The notes beneath the pieces were generated by a model, which did not search any database, had not been told where the DNA came from, and saw nothing but the letters and a program-made list of their open reading frames with translations. From NCBI RefSeq assembly GCF_009828745.1, contig NZ_WTSX01000003.1, forward strand, positions 62,001 through 126,000: a stretch of DNA of 64,000 bases, written 5' to 3'. Shown here in pieces: positions 1 to 8,387 of this stretch. Origin of the DNA: Erysipelothrix anatis. Lineage in GTDB: Bacteria > Bacillota_I > Bacilli_A > Erysipelotrichales > Erysipelotrichaceae. Each line of letters opens with the position of its first letter. Position 1 is the first letter of the stretch. A program made the position numbers and the translations under genes.

Positions 1-830
1 AATGGATTCACCAGATAACAGAAGTCGATTAATTGTGGATAACGCCAGTATCCACCATAACGTTTCTGCATTAAATCAAGTTTCTGACGGGCAGTTTGTG
101 CAAACATTACCTGAGCGATATCAAGATCTTGAACATCATCAATTTCATACCATGTAATGCCATCGTTAACTACAGCCTTGAACGCAACAGTCGGTAATTC
201 TACAACAAACTTAAGCACATTTTCATAGTATTCATTGACGCCAGAAGCTTTCATGTAAGCTTCCATAAACGGAACATATACATCTTTTGAAAATTCTTTA
301 CTAAACTTATAAATGTTGATTGTTTTGTAGTAAGTATCGGTATGTTGATAATTGAATGCTTGTTTACCAATGAAATCCGTAATTGTTTTTGTACTATCAA
401 GTGTTACAACGGTTCCATCCATCCATGCTTCATACTTCGATACGAGTGCACTATTCGGATTCGGATCATCAAGAATGACGTCAAGAAGTGCTTCATCAAA
501 GATTAAGTCGGATTCTAGAAGAATCGTGTCCGACTCCATCAACAACTCATGGGCTAAGTACAGAGAATAGATATTATTCGTCTGATCATAGATTTCGTTT
601 GTGATAAATTGAATTGGTGTTTTAATCTCAAATTTGTTAATGAATGATTCTAGTACATCGTTTTGGTATCCGTCCACAATAATGATACGTTCTAAGTTCT
701 TAGTATCCAATTGACGAAGTACACGTTCAATCATTGATGTGCCATTGACTTCTACCATACATTTTGGATGAACTTCAGTAAGGTTCCCCAAACGAGACCC
801 CATTCCAGCTGCGAGTATTAATGCTTGCAT
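1..830 (-). CDS. Nucleotidyltransferase, N-terminal domain of a probable NTase-aminotransferase fusion (partial)
   Basis: The gene starts at 830 behind a GGAGG site and runs off the left edge with 276 codons visible and no stop. The N-terminus MQALILAAGMGSRLG followed by a PKCMVEVNG segment is the nucleotide-binding signature of sugar-phosphate and CTP-dependent nucleotidyltransferases (LicC/RmlA-like fold). Later acidic pairs (LLESDLIF, WYEIDD) fit the metal-binding positions. After about residue 250 the frame continues through a YWRYPQLIDFCYLVNP segment. I recognise this kind of junction from proteins where a class I/II PLP aminotransferase follows the NTase domain, as in enzymes that make CMP-activated alcohols or phosphonates for surface decoration. 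The aminotransferase half is outside the window, so the fusion is inferred. Confidence 0.75.
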   Translation of the reverse strand, partial: MQALILAAGMGSRLGNLTEVHPKCMVEVNGTSMIERVLRQLDTKNLERIIIVDGYQNDVLESFINKFEIKTPIQFITNEIYDQTNNIYSLYLAHELLMESDTILLESDLIFDEALLDVILDDPNPNSALVSKYEAWMDGTVVTLDSTKTITDFIGKQAFNYQHTDTYYKTINIYKFSKEFSKDVYVPFMEAYMKASGVNEYYENVLKFVVELPTVAFKAVVNDGITWYEIDDVQDLDIAQVMFAQTARQKLDLMQKRYGGYWRYPQLIDFCYLVNP

Positions 831-876
831 AATTGCCTCCATGCAAAGATTTGTATCTTTGTTCAAATATACTGTA

Positions 877-905
877 ATTCTATCACAAATGAACATTACA
901 TTGAA
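877..905 (-). promoter_or_regulatory. Promoter of the nucleotidyltransferase gene
   Basis: On the minus strand TTCAAT lies 17 bp upstream of TAGAAT. The -10 is preceded by TGA, giving an extended -10. The leader to the start at 830 is about 40 nt. The -35 is a weak match. Confidence 0.4.
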
Positions 906-1103
906 ACCCTTGTTTCTTGACCGTCCATTTTCTTGTGGTCAGCGTGCACATTTTCCGGCTGAATGTGTAACTTTCATGACATCTGTTTTATTGATACTTT
1001 TCTTCACAAAATATGAGCTCCAATGGAATTGGCTACATTCTCACGTCTGGTGTTGCTGTGTTGCTCATCGACGTTCGCATCCCAAAAATTTCCAAGAATC
1101 TAT

Positions 1104-1133
1104 AAAAAAACTGAAACCTTTCGGCTTCAGTTT
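1104..1133 (-). terminator. Terminator of the InlB-repeat surface protein gene
   Basis: Arms AAACTGAA and TTCAGTTT with an inner CC/GG pair form a hairpin. On the minus strand it is followed by a run of seven T. It lies just past the stop codon at 1138. Confidence 0.8.
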
Positions 1134-1137
1134 ATGA

Positions 1138-3432
1138 TTATTGTTTTATTTTCTTATGACGGAATGAAAGCATTGTAAGTCCTAGAACTGCTACAACACC
1201 CCCGACAAAGATTGCCAAGTTGTCTGCATATCCTGTCGCCGGTAAAACAGCTTCTTCTTGGTTCCATTTTGCATACAGAGTCATTGTATTTTGGACGGTA
1301 TCAGTATCAAAGTTCCAAACTGTTTCAAATGTTGGACTTGTGTACCATCCTGCGAATGTGAATCCAGTACGGGTTGGATCACTCGGTTTTACGACTTTTG
1401 CACCGGCTTCTAAATTTTGTTGCGGTGCTACTGCTGTTCCACCATTACTTTCAAACGTTACATCATAGGTGTTTACACCTGGATTTTGATTCCATTTCGC
1501 ATACAGTGTCATTGTATTTTGGACGGTATCAGTATCAAAGTTCCAAACTGTTTCAAATGTTGGGCTTGTATACCATCCTGCGAATGTGAATCCAGTACGG
1601 GTTGGATCACTTGGTTTCACGACTTTTGCACCGGCTTCTAAGTTTTGTTGCGGTGCTACTGCTGTTCCACCATTACTTTCAAAGTTCACATCATAGGTGT
1701 TTACACCTGGATTTTGATTCCATTTCGCATACAGTGTCATTGTATTTTGGACGGTATCAGTATCAAAGTTCCAAACTGTTTCAAATGTTGGGCTTGTATA
1801 CCATTCTGCGAATGTGAATCCAGTACGGGTTGGATCACTTGGTTTCACGACTTTTGCACCTGCTTCTAAATCTTGCTGTGCTGCTACCGCCGTTCCGCCA
1901 TTACTTTCAAAATTCACATCATAAGTATCCACTGCTAGTTCTTCCCATTTTGCGTGCAAGGTTATTGTCTTATCGACATAGTCTTGGTCAAAATCCCATG
2001 ATGTTGTGAATGTTTCATCAGTAAACCATCCTTTGAAAATTGCATTAGCCTTAGTTGGATCAGCGGGCTTTGCAATTTGGGTTCCGATGTACACTTGAAG
2101 CACTGGTGCCACCGTGTCACCGCCATGACTATCAAAATAGACATCATACTTAGCATCAAAGGCAGGAAGATATGTTGGTTTTATGACATTCATATCTTTA
2201 TTAATATCAAATCCATCATAAGCATAGGAATGCAAAACAAGCCCTTGATCCATTCGGTAGAAATCGGTATCCATATAAGATCCAATATCTTCGATTTCTC
2301 CCATATCGTATGCATCATACAGTGCTGAATTCTCAGCAAGTCGTTCTGTGACTAAATCTATTTTCGCTATATACAAATCAATCCGTTGAATACTTCCAAC
2401 GATTGAGGTATCGGTATCAAAATCATAAAAGAAGGTGTAGCGTTCGTCATCGTCTATTTTATCAACATCATCATAATAAATTCGGTCAGCTTCAAATATA
2501 CGACCATCCGCAAGCGTTGCTTTGACTTTGAAGGGAATCGTCGTTACTTCATCATCACCCAATGAACTATCAATAAAATACGCTAAATTATCCAAATCAA
2601 TTCCCACTGTTTTTTGGTTTGCATTCGCTTTTTGGAAGGTATTGCCTTCTGTGCGAATTACATAAGGAATGTTTTCATCTTCAATTGTGATTGCATAAAA
2701 CAAAGTATCATCCAGGCTTTCAAGGCGCACTGGACGTCGTATGAAACGATCTGGTGATTCTGCTTCGATTTCATAATCCATATTTCGATTCAGCCCTGCC
2801 AACCAATTTAAATTGACAATGAGTGGATCTGCTTCATCCAAGTATACGGTGACGCGTGACCCTGTGTATTGTTCGGACACTGAGACTAATTCTGAAATGA
2901 AAATTGTTTGATACGTTTTTAATGTATTGTGGTTGAGCGTTTTCGCTGTTGCTGGATCACTGTCACCCCAATAGGTATCACCCAATTGTTCGTACGTTCC
3001 GGTTTCAGTTGAATACTCGGCTGCAAAAATACGAATTCCACTTCCATAATCATAAAATTCTTGAGGAAGTGTTGTTAGATTTTGTATGGTCTTTGGGGTT
3101 CCTGTTTCGCCCATTGTTCCTAAATCCACGACGATAGTTAATTCGGCTAAATTTTCGAATTTTTCAATTCCCTTATAATCGAATATATAGTAATTCTTTT
3201 GATCTGTTGTTGATTGGTAGCTTGGCCCCACACTGTGAATCATTTTTACGTATTCATCAACTGCTTGATCATCGACAAGTAAATCTTCTTCCTGATTATC
3301 ACGTGCTGTCGCATAGACAACATCTAAAATATCTTTTGAATATGTAGCACTCCCCGGTCGCGTTTCAGCACCGATTGGCAATGCCATAATATACAGTAAA
3401 ACAACTAAACTAATGCTTAGTATTTTCTTCAT
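1138..3432 (-). CDS. LPATG-anchored surface protein with InlB-type (Listeria-Bacteroides) repeats
   Basis: This 764-residue protein starts with a Sec signal peptide (MKKILSISLVVLLYIMALPIGA). It ends with LPATG, a hydrophobic segment and a basic tail (RHKKIKQ), so it should be secreted and linked to the cell wall by a sortase. Residues 25 to about 430 form an acidic domain that I do not recognise. Residues about 430-725 hold four InlB B-type repeats (GWYTSPTFETVWNFD and LYAKW patterns, 76-residue period), a fold common in Gram-positive adhesins. The start is supported by GGGGG 6 nt upstream, and the gene has its own terminator. A role in host or surface attachment is inferred from the architecture; the ligand is unknown. 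Confidence 0.85.
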   Translation of the reverse strand: MKKILSISLVVLLYIMALPIGAETRPGSATYSKDILDVVYATARDNQEEDLLVDDQAVDEYVKMIHSVGPSYQSTTDQKNYYIFDYKGIEKFENLAELTIVVDLGTMGETGTPKTIQNLTTLPQEFYDYGSGIRIFAAEYSTETGTYEQLGDTYWGDSDPATAKTLNHNTLKTYQTIFISELVSVSEQYTGSRVTVYLDEADPLIVNLNWLAGLNRNMDYEIEAESPDRFIRRPVRLESLDDTLFYAITIEDENIPYVIRTEGNTFQKANANQKTVGIDLDNLAYFIDSSLGDDEVTTIPFKVKATLADGRIFEADRIYYDDVDKIDDDERYTFFYDFDTDTSIVGSIQRIDLYIAKIDLVTERLAENSALYDAYDMGEIEDIGSYMDTDFYRMDQGLVLHSYAYDGFDINKDMNVIKPTYLPAFDAKYDVYFDSHGGDTVAPVLQVYIGTQIAKPADPTKANAIFKGWFTDETFTTSWDFDQDYVDKTITLHAKWEELAVDTYDVNFESNGGTAVAAQQDLEAGAKVVKPSDPTRTGFTFAEWYTSPTFETVWNFDTDTVQNTMTLYAKWNQNPGVNTYDVNFESNGGTAVAPQQNLEAGAKVVKPSDPTRTGFTFAGWYTSPTFETVWNFDTDTVQNTMTLYAKWNQNPGVNTYDVTFESNGGTAVAPQQNLEAGAKVVKPSDPTRTGFTFAGWYTSPTFETVWNFDTDTVQNTMTLYAKWNQEEAVLPATGYADNLAIFVGGVVAVLGLTMLSFRHKKIKQ
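1264..2154 (-). repeat. Four tandem InlB-type repeat units, 228-bp period
   Basis: Units lie at about 1264-1467, 1492-1695, 1720-1923 and 1948-2154. The first three share the NQNPGVNT linker type and are nearly identical at DNA level. The fourth, which is N-terminal in the protein, is diverged. The high identity suggests recent duplication or gene conversion. Confidence 0.85.
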
Positions 3433-3581
3433 ATTTACCCCCTTGGTTATTAGACCTATTTTACCAATTTATACCTTAAATTAATGTGAGATTCTCTCGA
3501 AATTCTTAGATGTAAATCCATCCCTCTTGATGATAGATTACCGCCGTCATTTGCGGTATTACCAATGTAAAAAAACATAAG

Positions 3582-3621
3582 AAAAAGGACTAAGTGCAAC
3601 ACGTATTGTGCACTCAATCCT
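3582..3621 (-). terminator. Terminator after the GH112 / small membrane protein pair
   Basis: On the minus strand an AGGA...AGTGCA arm pairs with TGCACT...TCCT and is followed by TTTTT. It lies 20 nt past the stop at 3640. Confidence 0.75.
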
Positions 3622-3639
3622 CATAGCATTAATACAGTT

Positions 3640-3813
3640 TTATGATATTTGATAACGCTTATTGTAGCGGTAGAGAACGCTTAAGAGAAGTACCAAACCA
3701 ATGAGCATGATGCCCAAACTTTGAATCCCAACCGTCTTTTGACCAATTACGACACAGGATCCGCCAACAATAAACATCACAAATTGAAGACTATATGATA
3801 ATACTGTTTTCAT
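3640..3813 (-). CDS. Small two-helix membrane protein
   Basis: This 57-residue protein starts at 3813 (MKTVLSYSLQF), where GGGAGG lies 7 nt upstream. A GTG further upstream at 3840 is in frame but has no comparable site. Two hydrophobic segments are separated by a short Gly-Gln-Lys turn, and the C-terminus is basic (YRYNKRYQ). It overlaps the 3' end of the GH112 gene by 23 bp, so the two are co-transcribed and probably translationally coupled. No family is recognised, and any link to galactoside metabolism rests only on position. Confidence 0.6.
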   Translation of the reverse strand: MKTVLSYSLQFVMFIVGGSCVVIGQKTVGIQSLGIMLIGLVLLLSVLYRYNKRYQIS

Positions 3814-5971
3814 CAAGGACCTCCCAACGGAGTTCTTCACTTCTCAGAATCATACTGTGGGCATTTCCATTACCGTCATAAACTGTTGTGCGTTGCTCAT
3901 CGGCGGTATTATTGATGATTGCAACTTTCCCAATCGCTGGGTACACATTCACTTCGCAATTAAAGTTTGTCGAGAACCAACGGTGTAGTTCTGTTTCTTT
4001 TCCTGCGGCATAGAATAAGCTACGGTAGAGAATGCGCGCATTCTCCGAAGAGTATGGAAGACCTGATAAATAGACACCGCGACCGCGACCGTATTGATTC
4101 GCCGCAATCGTTACATTTTGATCTTGGATATCGATGACTTCAGTCTCTTTATGGGTTGCATAAATATTCGTTACAGGTTCACCACTTTCGAATGGTTGCG
4201 TTTTGTCTTCTGTGATGAAGTGTTTTTCCATGGCAGTATAGAAGTATTTGTTTGATGAAAGTGTTAGACCACGTTCCCGCTCAACCCCTAAGATATCTGC
4301 AAGTTGGAAGAATTTTCCAGATTTATCGTATGCACTGGGTTCACCCACACCGACGAACCCATGACCTTCATGAACCCATTGGCGGATGATACTTACAACT
4401 TCTGGATCATTCCAATTGCTTCCGCCACTCATCGCAGTTCCTGCTTGACCGGCATTGATCACAACATCAATGTCCGCTAAGGCACCTTGCTTCACATCGT
4501 CGAAGTTAATAAATTTCACATCCACACTCATGCCACTAAGAGCATCCATCATGCCGTAGAAAGAGTATGTTTGTTTGTACCACAATTCATGCGCAACCAT
4601 AAAGGCTTGCCAGGTTCGTAAACGACCCCATGAGTTTAAAATTCCAACCGTTAAATTGGCATGTGGTTTTACGTCTTCAATGTTTTCAATAATATCTCTA
4701 AATTGATCGGCAATCCGTTCGACATAATCGACAAATTTCGGAAATTGGTAAGCAAGACTTGGATAACCACCATAGCCAATACGATTCACAGGTTTACGCA
4801 TGATTGCACGACGTGCACGTAACCAATTATCTGATGCTTCAATTACAGGGTCATTTCCTTCACGGAAGGTATCTGGGAAGAAGTAAGGCAGGAAACGACC
4901 CTCAGTGTATTTAACATGTGGAATATCTGCAATAACACGAAGGCTCGCACCGCCTCCGACAGAACCAACAACGGCATCCAAACCAATTGAAGCAAAATAG
5001 TCACCATACGGTTCGGTACCAATCCAGTTGTCACCCAGGAACATCATCGCTTCTTTACCATGGGCATGAACCATATCGACCAGTTCTTTTGCTCGACTTG
5101 CGACAAACCGCTGTTGGAAATCAATGTAATCAAGGTAACGTTGGGTTGGTTCGTTAAAGGTCGAGTTGTACGTTCCTGCTTGGATGAAGTCTTCGGCAAG
5201 CAAACGATAACCATGTTCCGCTTCAAATGCTTTCAAGGCTGCTGGTGACACACTAGCGCCATAGCCAAACCAATCGACAAACTTATCTTTTTTCATATCG
5301 TTAAAGAATAAGGTGAAATGGTAGAAGAAGGTAGTAAACCGGACCACGTCTGTCTTAGGATTGTTTTTTAACCATGTCTGCAATGTTGCTTTCATGAATT
5401 CCCATGATTTGGGACCTCGAGCATCAAACGGTATGTCTTTCGGAACATCACCCCAATTATTCGTTAAGTGATTGTACATTTGTGTTGGATCCCACATTAC
5501 AAAGGCTAAGAAGTTGACTGTGTATTCATGGAAGGGTTGCACATTATTGATTGTGACGGATTGTGTCGTTGCATCATAAGTCCATGCATCCACAGGGAGT
5601 AATTCACCCGTTGTTCGGTTATGTACTTGCCACCATTCTTTCGGATCTTCTAGGGTATTGGGTTGAATTTGTTCGGTGAAGAACCCTTTCAAAATTTCAA
5701 TCGTCATATGGGTCGACGTTGCAATGGTTCGTTCACTCATAACAAAGATTTGTTGGGTTTCATCCAAGTGTTGAAGGGCAAACTCGTTATAGTTTCGTGC
5801 TACAAAATATGTTGTATAGATTTTTGCATCCAAATCTTTAACACGTTCTTCTAACTTCGTCCCATCACTATCACGGATTGCATCAGCTCCCCATCGTCGC
5901 ATCAATTCTTTCGTTTCATCATAAAATTCATGTTCGCCAGGTAATGTAAGTCGGCCTTTTGTTTCGCTCAT
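3791..5971 (-). CDS. GH112 galactosyl-HexNAc (lacto-N-biose / galacto-N-biose type) phosphorylase
   Basis: This 726-residue protein matches the 1,3-beta-galactosyl-N-acetylhexosamine phosphorylases from its N-terminal GRLTLPGEHEFYDET and RRWGADAIRDSDGT motifs onward. These cytoplasmic enzymes cleave Gal-beta-1,3-GlcNAc or GalNAc with phosphate, giving galactose 1-phosphate and the free amino sugar. Asp314 in the FLGDNWIGTEPYG motif aligns with the proposed general acid (Asp313 in the bifidobacterial enzyme). Length is typical and no signal peptide is present. The family also includes galactosyl-rhamnose phosphorylases, so exact substrate is open; host mucin or glycan disaccharides are the likeliest. 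An AraC-type regulator is divergent, and no dedicated sugar transporter is adjacent. Confidence 0.9.
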   Translation of the reverse strand: MSETKGRLTLPGEHEFYDETKELMRRWGADAIRDSDGTKLEERVKDLDAKIYTTYFVARNYNEFALQHLDETQQIFVMSERTIATSTHMTIEILKGFFTEQIQPNTLEDPKEWWQVHNRTTGELLPVDAWTYDATTQSVTINNVQPFHEYTVNFLAFVMWDPTQMYNHLTNNWGDVPKDIPFDARGPKSWEFMKATLQTWLKNNPKTDVVRFTTFFYHFTLFFNDMKKDKFVDWFGYGASVSPAALKAFEAEHGYRLLAEDFIQAGTYNSTFNEPTQRYLDYIDFQQRFVASRAKELVDMVHAHGKEAMMFLGDNWIGTEPYGDYFASIGLDAVVGSVGGGASLRVIADIPHVKYTEGRFLPYFFPDTFREGNDPVIEASDNWLRARRAIMRKPVNRIGYGGYPSLAYQFPKFVDYVERIADQFRDIIENIEDVKPHANLTVGILNSWGRLRTWQAFMVAHELWYKQTYSFYGMMDALSGMSVDVKFINFDDVKQGALADIDVVINAGQAGTAMSGGSNWNDPEVVSIIRQWVHEGHGFVGVGEPSAYDKSGKFFQLADILGVERERGLTLSSNKYFYTAMEKHFITEDKTQPFESGEPVTNIYATHKETEVIDIQDQNVTIAANQYGRGRGVYLSGLPYSSENARILYRSLFYAAGKETELHRWFSTNFNCEVNVYPAIGKVAIINNTADEQRTTVYDGNGNAHSMILRSEELRWEVLDENSIII

Positions 5972-6006
5972 AATAAACTCCTAATCTCTATTTTCGTTCT
6001 ACACCC

Positions 6007-6036
6007 ATCATACCCAATCTTATTGAAGCCCGACAA
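6007..6036 (-). promoter_or_regulatory. Promoter of the GH112 gene
   Basis: On the minus strand TTGTCG (6031-6036) is 18 bp from TATGAT (6007-6012), with a leader of about 30 nt to the start at 5971. The weak -35 and the palindrome immediately upstream fit an activator-dependent promoter. Confidence 0.6.
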
Positions 6037-6038
6037 TG

Positions 6039-6060
6039 CGTAAATTGTGGACAATTTACG
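6039..6060. promoter_or_regulatory. Perfect inverted repeat between GH112 and the AraC-type gene
   Basis: Two perfect 9-bp arms, CGTAAATTG and CAATTTACG, are separated by TGGA. The repeat ends two bases upstream of the GH112 -35 box and about 30 bp upstream of the regulator's own -35. This is where a class II AraC activator would bind. Assignment to the neighbouring regulator is inferred. Confidence 0.65.
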
Positions 6061-6091
6061 GTATCTTGCTATAATTTCATTTTCTTAATAA

Positions 6092-6119
6092 TTGACATTC
6101 GGTTAAAAACATATAGACT
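6092..6119 (+). promoter_or_regulatory. Promoter of the AraC-type regulator gene
   Basis: A consensus TTGACA (6092-6097) is 16 bp from TAGACT (6114-6119), upstream of the start at 6144. Confidence 0.55.
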
Positions 6120-6143
6120 AAGAAGTAAGGAGCCTCTTCATTC

Positions 6144-6968
6144 ATGAACAAAAAAAATCAGACCGTGAAACCTAAGCTTTTAAGCATTGAGCAGTACGCC
6201 TATGAAAAAAACTGGCACTCTATTTTGCATTCCCATTCATTCACCGAACTCTTTTACGTCGTATCGGGAAAAGGAAAGTTTCTCTTCTTTGATGGATACA
6301 CTGTCAATGTTCAAAGTGATGATTTAATTATTATTGACTCGAATATAATGCATACAGAGATGAGTAGTAATGAAGATCCACTAGTTTATATCGTATTGGG
6401 AATCCAAGGGATGACCTTTATTCCCAACGAGGATGAATATCGTGGTTATTCTATGCATAATTACCAAGAATATAAGCATGAAGTGCTTTTCTATTTGCGC
6501 TCACTATTACAAGAATTTAAGTCACCGGATGCTTTTTTAGAATCCGTATCTGATCATCTTCTTAATGTTCTCATTATAAATATTTTGCGACGCACACATT
6601 TAAAAATGTCCATCAAACAATCACAAACTGAGGGCAAAAATGAATGTATCTTCGTGGAAAACTATATTAATACGCATTATAAACAGGATATTACGTTAGA
6701 TGAACTTGCCGACTTAACGTTCTTTAATAAGTTCTACTTATCCCATATCTTTAAAGATCATTCAGGATACTCACCCATCGAATTTTTACTCAACAAACGG
6801 TTGAATGAAGCAAAGAAACTGCTCTTGCGCTCCAACCATTCGATATCCGATATTGCTACCGCAACCGGATTTAACAGTGCCACCCATTTTTCTGCATATT
6901 TCAAAAAGAAATTAGGGATGTCACCATCAGCATTTAAACAACAAGGAGAACACCATGATAACACTTAA
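6144..6968 (+). CDS. AraC-family regulator with N-terminal cupin sensor
   Basis: This 274-residue protein has an N-terminal cupin-like half (HSHSFTELFYVVSGKGKF, then a second HTEM strand) expected to bind a small sugar. The C-terminal 100 residues carry the two AraC helix-turn-helices: DITLDELADLTFFNKFYLSHIFK, then ISDIATATGFNSATHFSAYFKKKLGMSPSAFK with the usual Phe spacing and MSP motif. It is divergent from the GH112 gene with a palindrome between them, so it probably activates galacto-oligosaccharide use. Its 3' end overlaps the start of the methionine aminopeptidase gene by 14 bp, which makes that gene the downstream partner in the same transcript. Confidence 0.85.
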   Translation: MNKKNQTVKPKLLSIEQYAYEKNWHSILHSHSFTELFYVVSGKGKFLFFDGYTVNVQSDDLIIIDSNIMHTEMSSNEDPLVYIVLGIQGMTFIPNEDEYRGYSMHNYQEYKHEVLFYLRSLLQEFKSPDAFLESVSDHLLNVLIINILRRTHLKMSIKQSQTEGKNECIFVENYINTHYKQDITLDELADLTFFNKFYLSHIFKDHSGYSPIEFLLNKRLNEAKKLLLRSNHSISDIATATGFNSATHFSAYFKKKLGMSPSAFKQQGEHHDNT

Positions 6969-7707
6969 ATCTGCCCGTGAAATTGAAGGAATGGAAGCAT
7001 CTGGGCAACTGCTTGCACGCGTTCACGAAGCGCTACGCACCTTTATTAAACCTGGAATTACAACGCACGATATTGATCAATTTGTCCAATCGATGATCGA
7101 AGAGAACGGCGGAACCGCTGCCCAAATTGGCTATCAAGGCTACAAATATGCAACCTGCATTAGCGTCAACGATGAAATGTGCCATGGTTTTCCAACATCA
7201 CAAGTTTTAAAGGCTAATGACCTCGTTAAAGTTGATTTTTGCATTGATTTGCACGGATTCTTATCCGATTCATGTTGGGCTTACTGTGTTGGAGACAATG
7301 CACCAGAACCCATCCAAACACTTATGGATGCAACACTGAAGGCACTTGAATTAGGCATTGAACAAGCTGTTGTAGGAAATCGTACGGGTGACATCGGTTT
7401 TGTCATGGATGAATATATCCAACAATTTGGCTATAAAATGTCTTTAGAATTTACGGGTCATGGTTTGGGACCTACCATTCACGAAGACCCAATGGTTCCA
7501 TTTACTGGTCAAAAAGGGACCGGTACGCTTCTCAAAAAAGGCATGGTCATCACGATTGAACCCATCGTAAATGTTGGCACTCACTATGCAAAACTGGATT
7601 CAAATGGATGGACCGCACGCACTGTAGATGGCTCACTAAGTTGCCAGTACGAGCATACACTCGCCATTACAGATGGTAAACCTCATATTCTCACATTACA
7701 AAAGTAG
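6955..7707 (+). CDS. map: Methionine aminopeptidase, type I
   Basis: This 250-residue enzyme removes the initiator methionine from new proteins. All dinuclear metal ligands are visible: Asp94, Asp105 (DFCIDLHGFLSDS), His169 (FTGHGLG), Glu202 (TIEPIV) and Glu233 (YEHT), with substrate-binding His77 (CHGFP). Length is that of the short bacterial type I form without an N-terminal zinc extension. Unusually, it is not in a ribosomal-protein operon. It overlaps the AraC-type gene, so translation may be coupled. Low-GC Gram-positives often carry two map genes, and this position suggests an accessory copy, though that cannot be decided from this window. Confidence 0.93.
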   Translation: MITLKSAREIEGMEASGQLLARVHEALRTFIKPGITTHDIDQFVQSMIEENGGTAAQIGYQGYKYATCISVNDEMCHGFPTSQVLKANDLVKVDFCIDLHGFLSDSCWAYCVGDNAPEPIQTLMDATLKALELGIEQAVVGNRTGDIGFVMDEYIQQFGYKMSLEFTGHGLGPTIHEDPMVPFTGQKGTGTLLKKGMVITIEPIVNVGTHYAKLDSNGWTARTVDGSLSCQYEHTLAITDGKPHILTLQK

Positions 7708-7731
7708 GATCTCCTACTTTTTCTTTTTTTT
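7700..7731 (+). terminator. Terminator of the araC-map transcript
   Basis: AAAAGTAGGA pairs with TCCTACTTTT and is followed by TTCTTTTTTTT. The stop codon of map lies inside the hairpin. A TATAAT at 7736-7741 directly after it may start the next transcript, with a very short leader. Confidence 0.85.
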
Positions 7732-7757
7732 GCGTTATAATTGATGTGGAGGATTTT

Positions 7758-8387
7758 ATGATACATACCAAAAATTTAACCTTTAAAAACATGTTGATGT
7801 ACCCAGACATCACAATTGAAGCACAGTCTATGAGTTTCATCATCGGACCCAGCGGGGTCGGTAAAAGTACTTTTTTCAAACTTTTAAACAGTACTTTGTC
7901 GGTCGACGACCACCAAATATATTATCATGACCGTGATATTAATACCTTAGACCCTATCGCACTGCGTCAAGATTTACTCTTATGTGGTCAATCAGTTTTT
8001 CTCTTTCCTGGAACCATCCGTACTAATTTTAATCAGTTCCGAGAGCTACGACATTTAGCACCACTAACTGATACTGAAATATCAGCATTTCTTAAAATTG
8101 CCGAAGCACAATTTGATCTCGATAAGAATGTTGATGTTCTCTCTGGTGGTGAACGACAACGCGTTTACATTGCAATCTTTGTGTCACTTGCGACGACGGT
8201 CCTTTTATTAGATGAGCCGACAGCTGCATTAGACAAAACTACAGGTTCAAAAGTTCTCGAAAATATTAAAAAATATATAAAAACCAAGCAAATGACCGCA
8301 CTCGTTATCAGTCACGATCCTGATTTGGCGCGTGAATACGCAGATGCATTGATTGACTTTAGTGCTGTGAAACGAGGTGAAAACTAA
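7758..8387 (+). CDS. fetA: ABC transporter ATP-binding protein, FetA/YbbL type
   Basis: This 209-residue ATPase shows Walker A (GPSGVGKST), signature (LSGGERQR), Walker B (TVLLLDEPTAALD) and the switch His (VISHD). The start at 7758 follows GTGGAGG by 6 nt; an in-frame GTG 12 nt earlier lies within the binding site itself. It overlaps the following UPF0014 permease gene by one base (TAATG). In E. coli the FetA-FetB pair is linked to iron export and oxidative-stress resistance; the same role is plausible here but not shown. Confidence 0.85.
   Translation: MIHTKNLTFKNMLMYPDITIEAQSMSFIIGPSGVGKSTFFKLLNSTLSVDDHQIYYHDRDINTLDPIALRQDLLLCGQSVFLFPGTIRTNFNQFRELRHLAPLTDTEISAFLKIAEAQFDLDKNVDVLSGGERQRVYIAIFVSLATTVLLLDEPTAALDKTTGSKVLENIKKYIKTKQMTALVISHDPDLAREYADALIDFSAVKRGEN

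Noticed and set aside
841-1137. Plus-strand reading frame of about 98 codons in the gap before the InlB-repeat gene
   Set aside because: It runs through a promoter and the terminator of the opposite-strand gene, has no ribosome binding site and no protein-like pattern.
3539-3558. Inverted repeat TACCGC/GCGGTA upstream of the InlB-repeat gene
   Set aside because: No T run, so not a terminator; lies too far upstream of that gene to be assigned as an operator.
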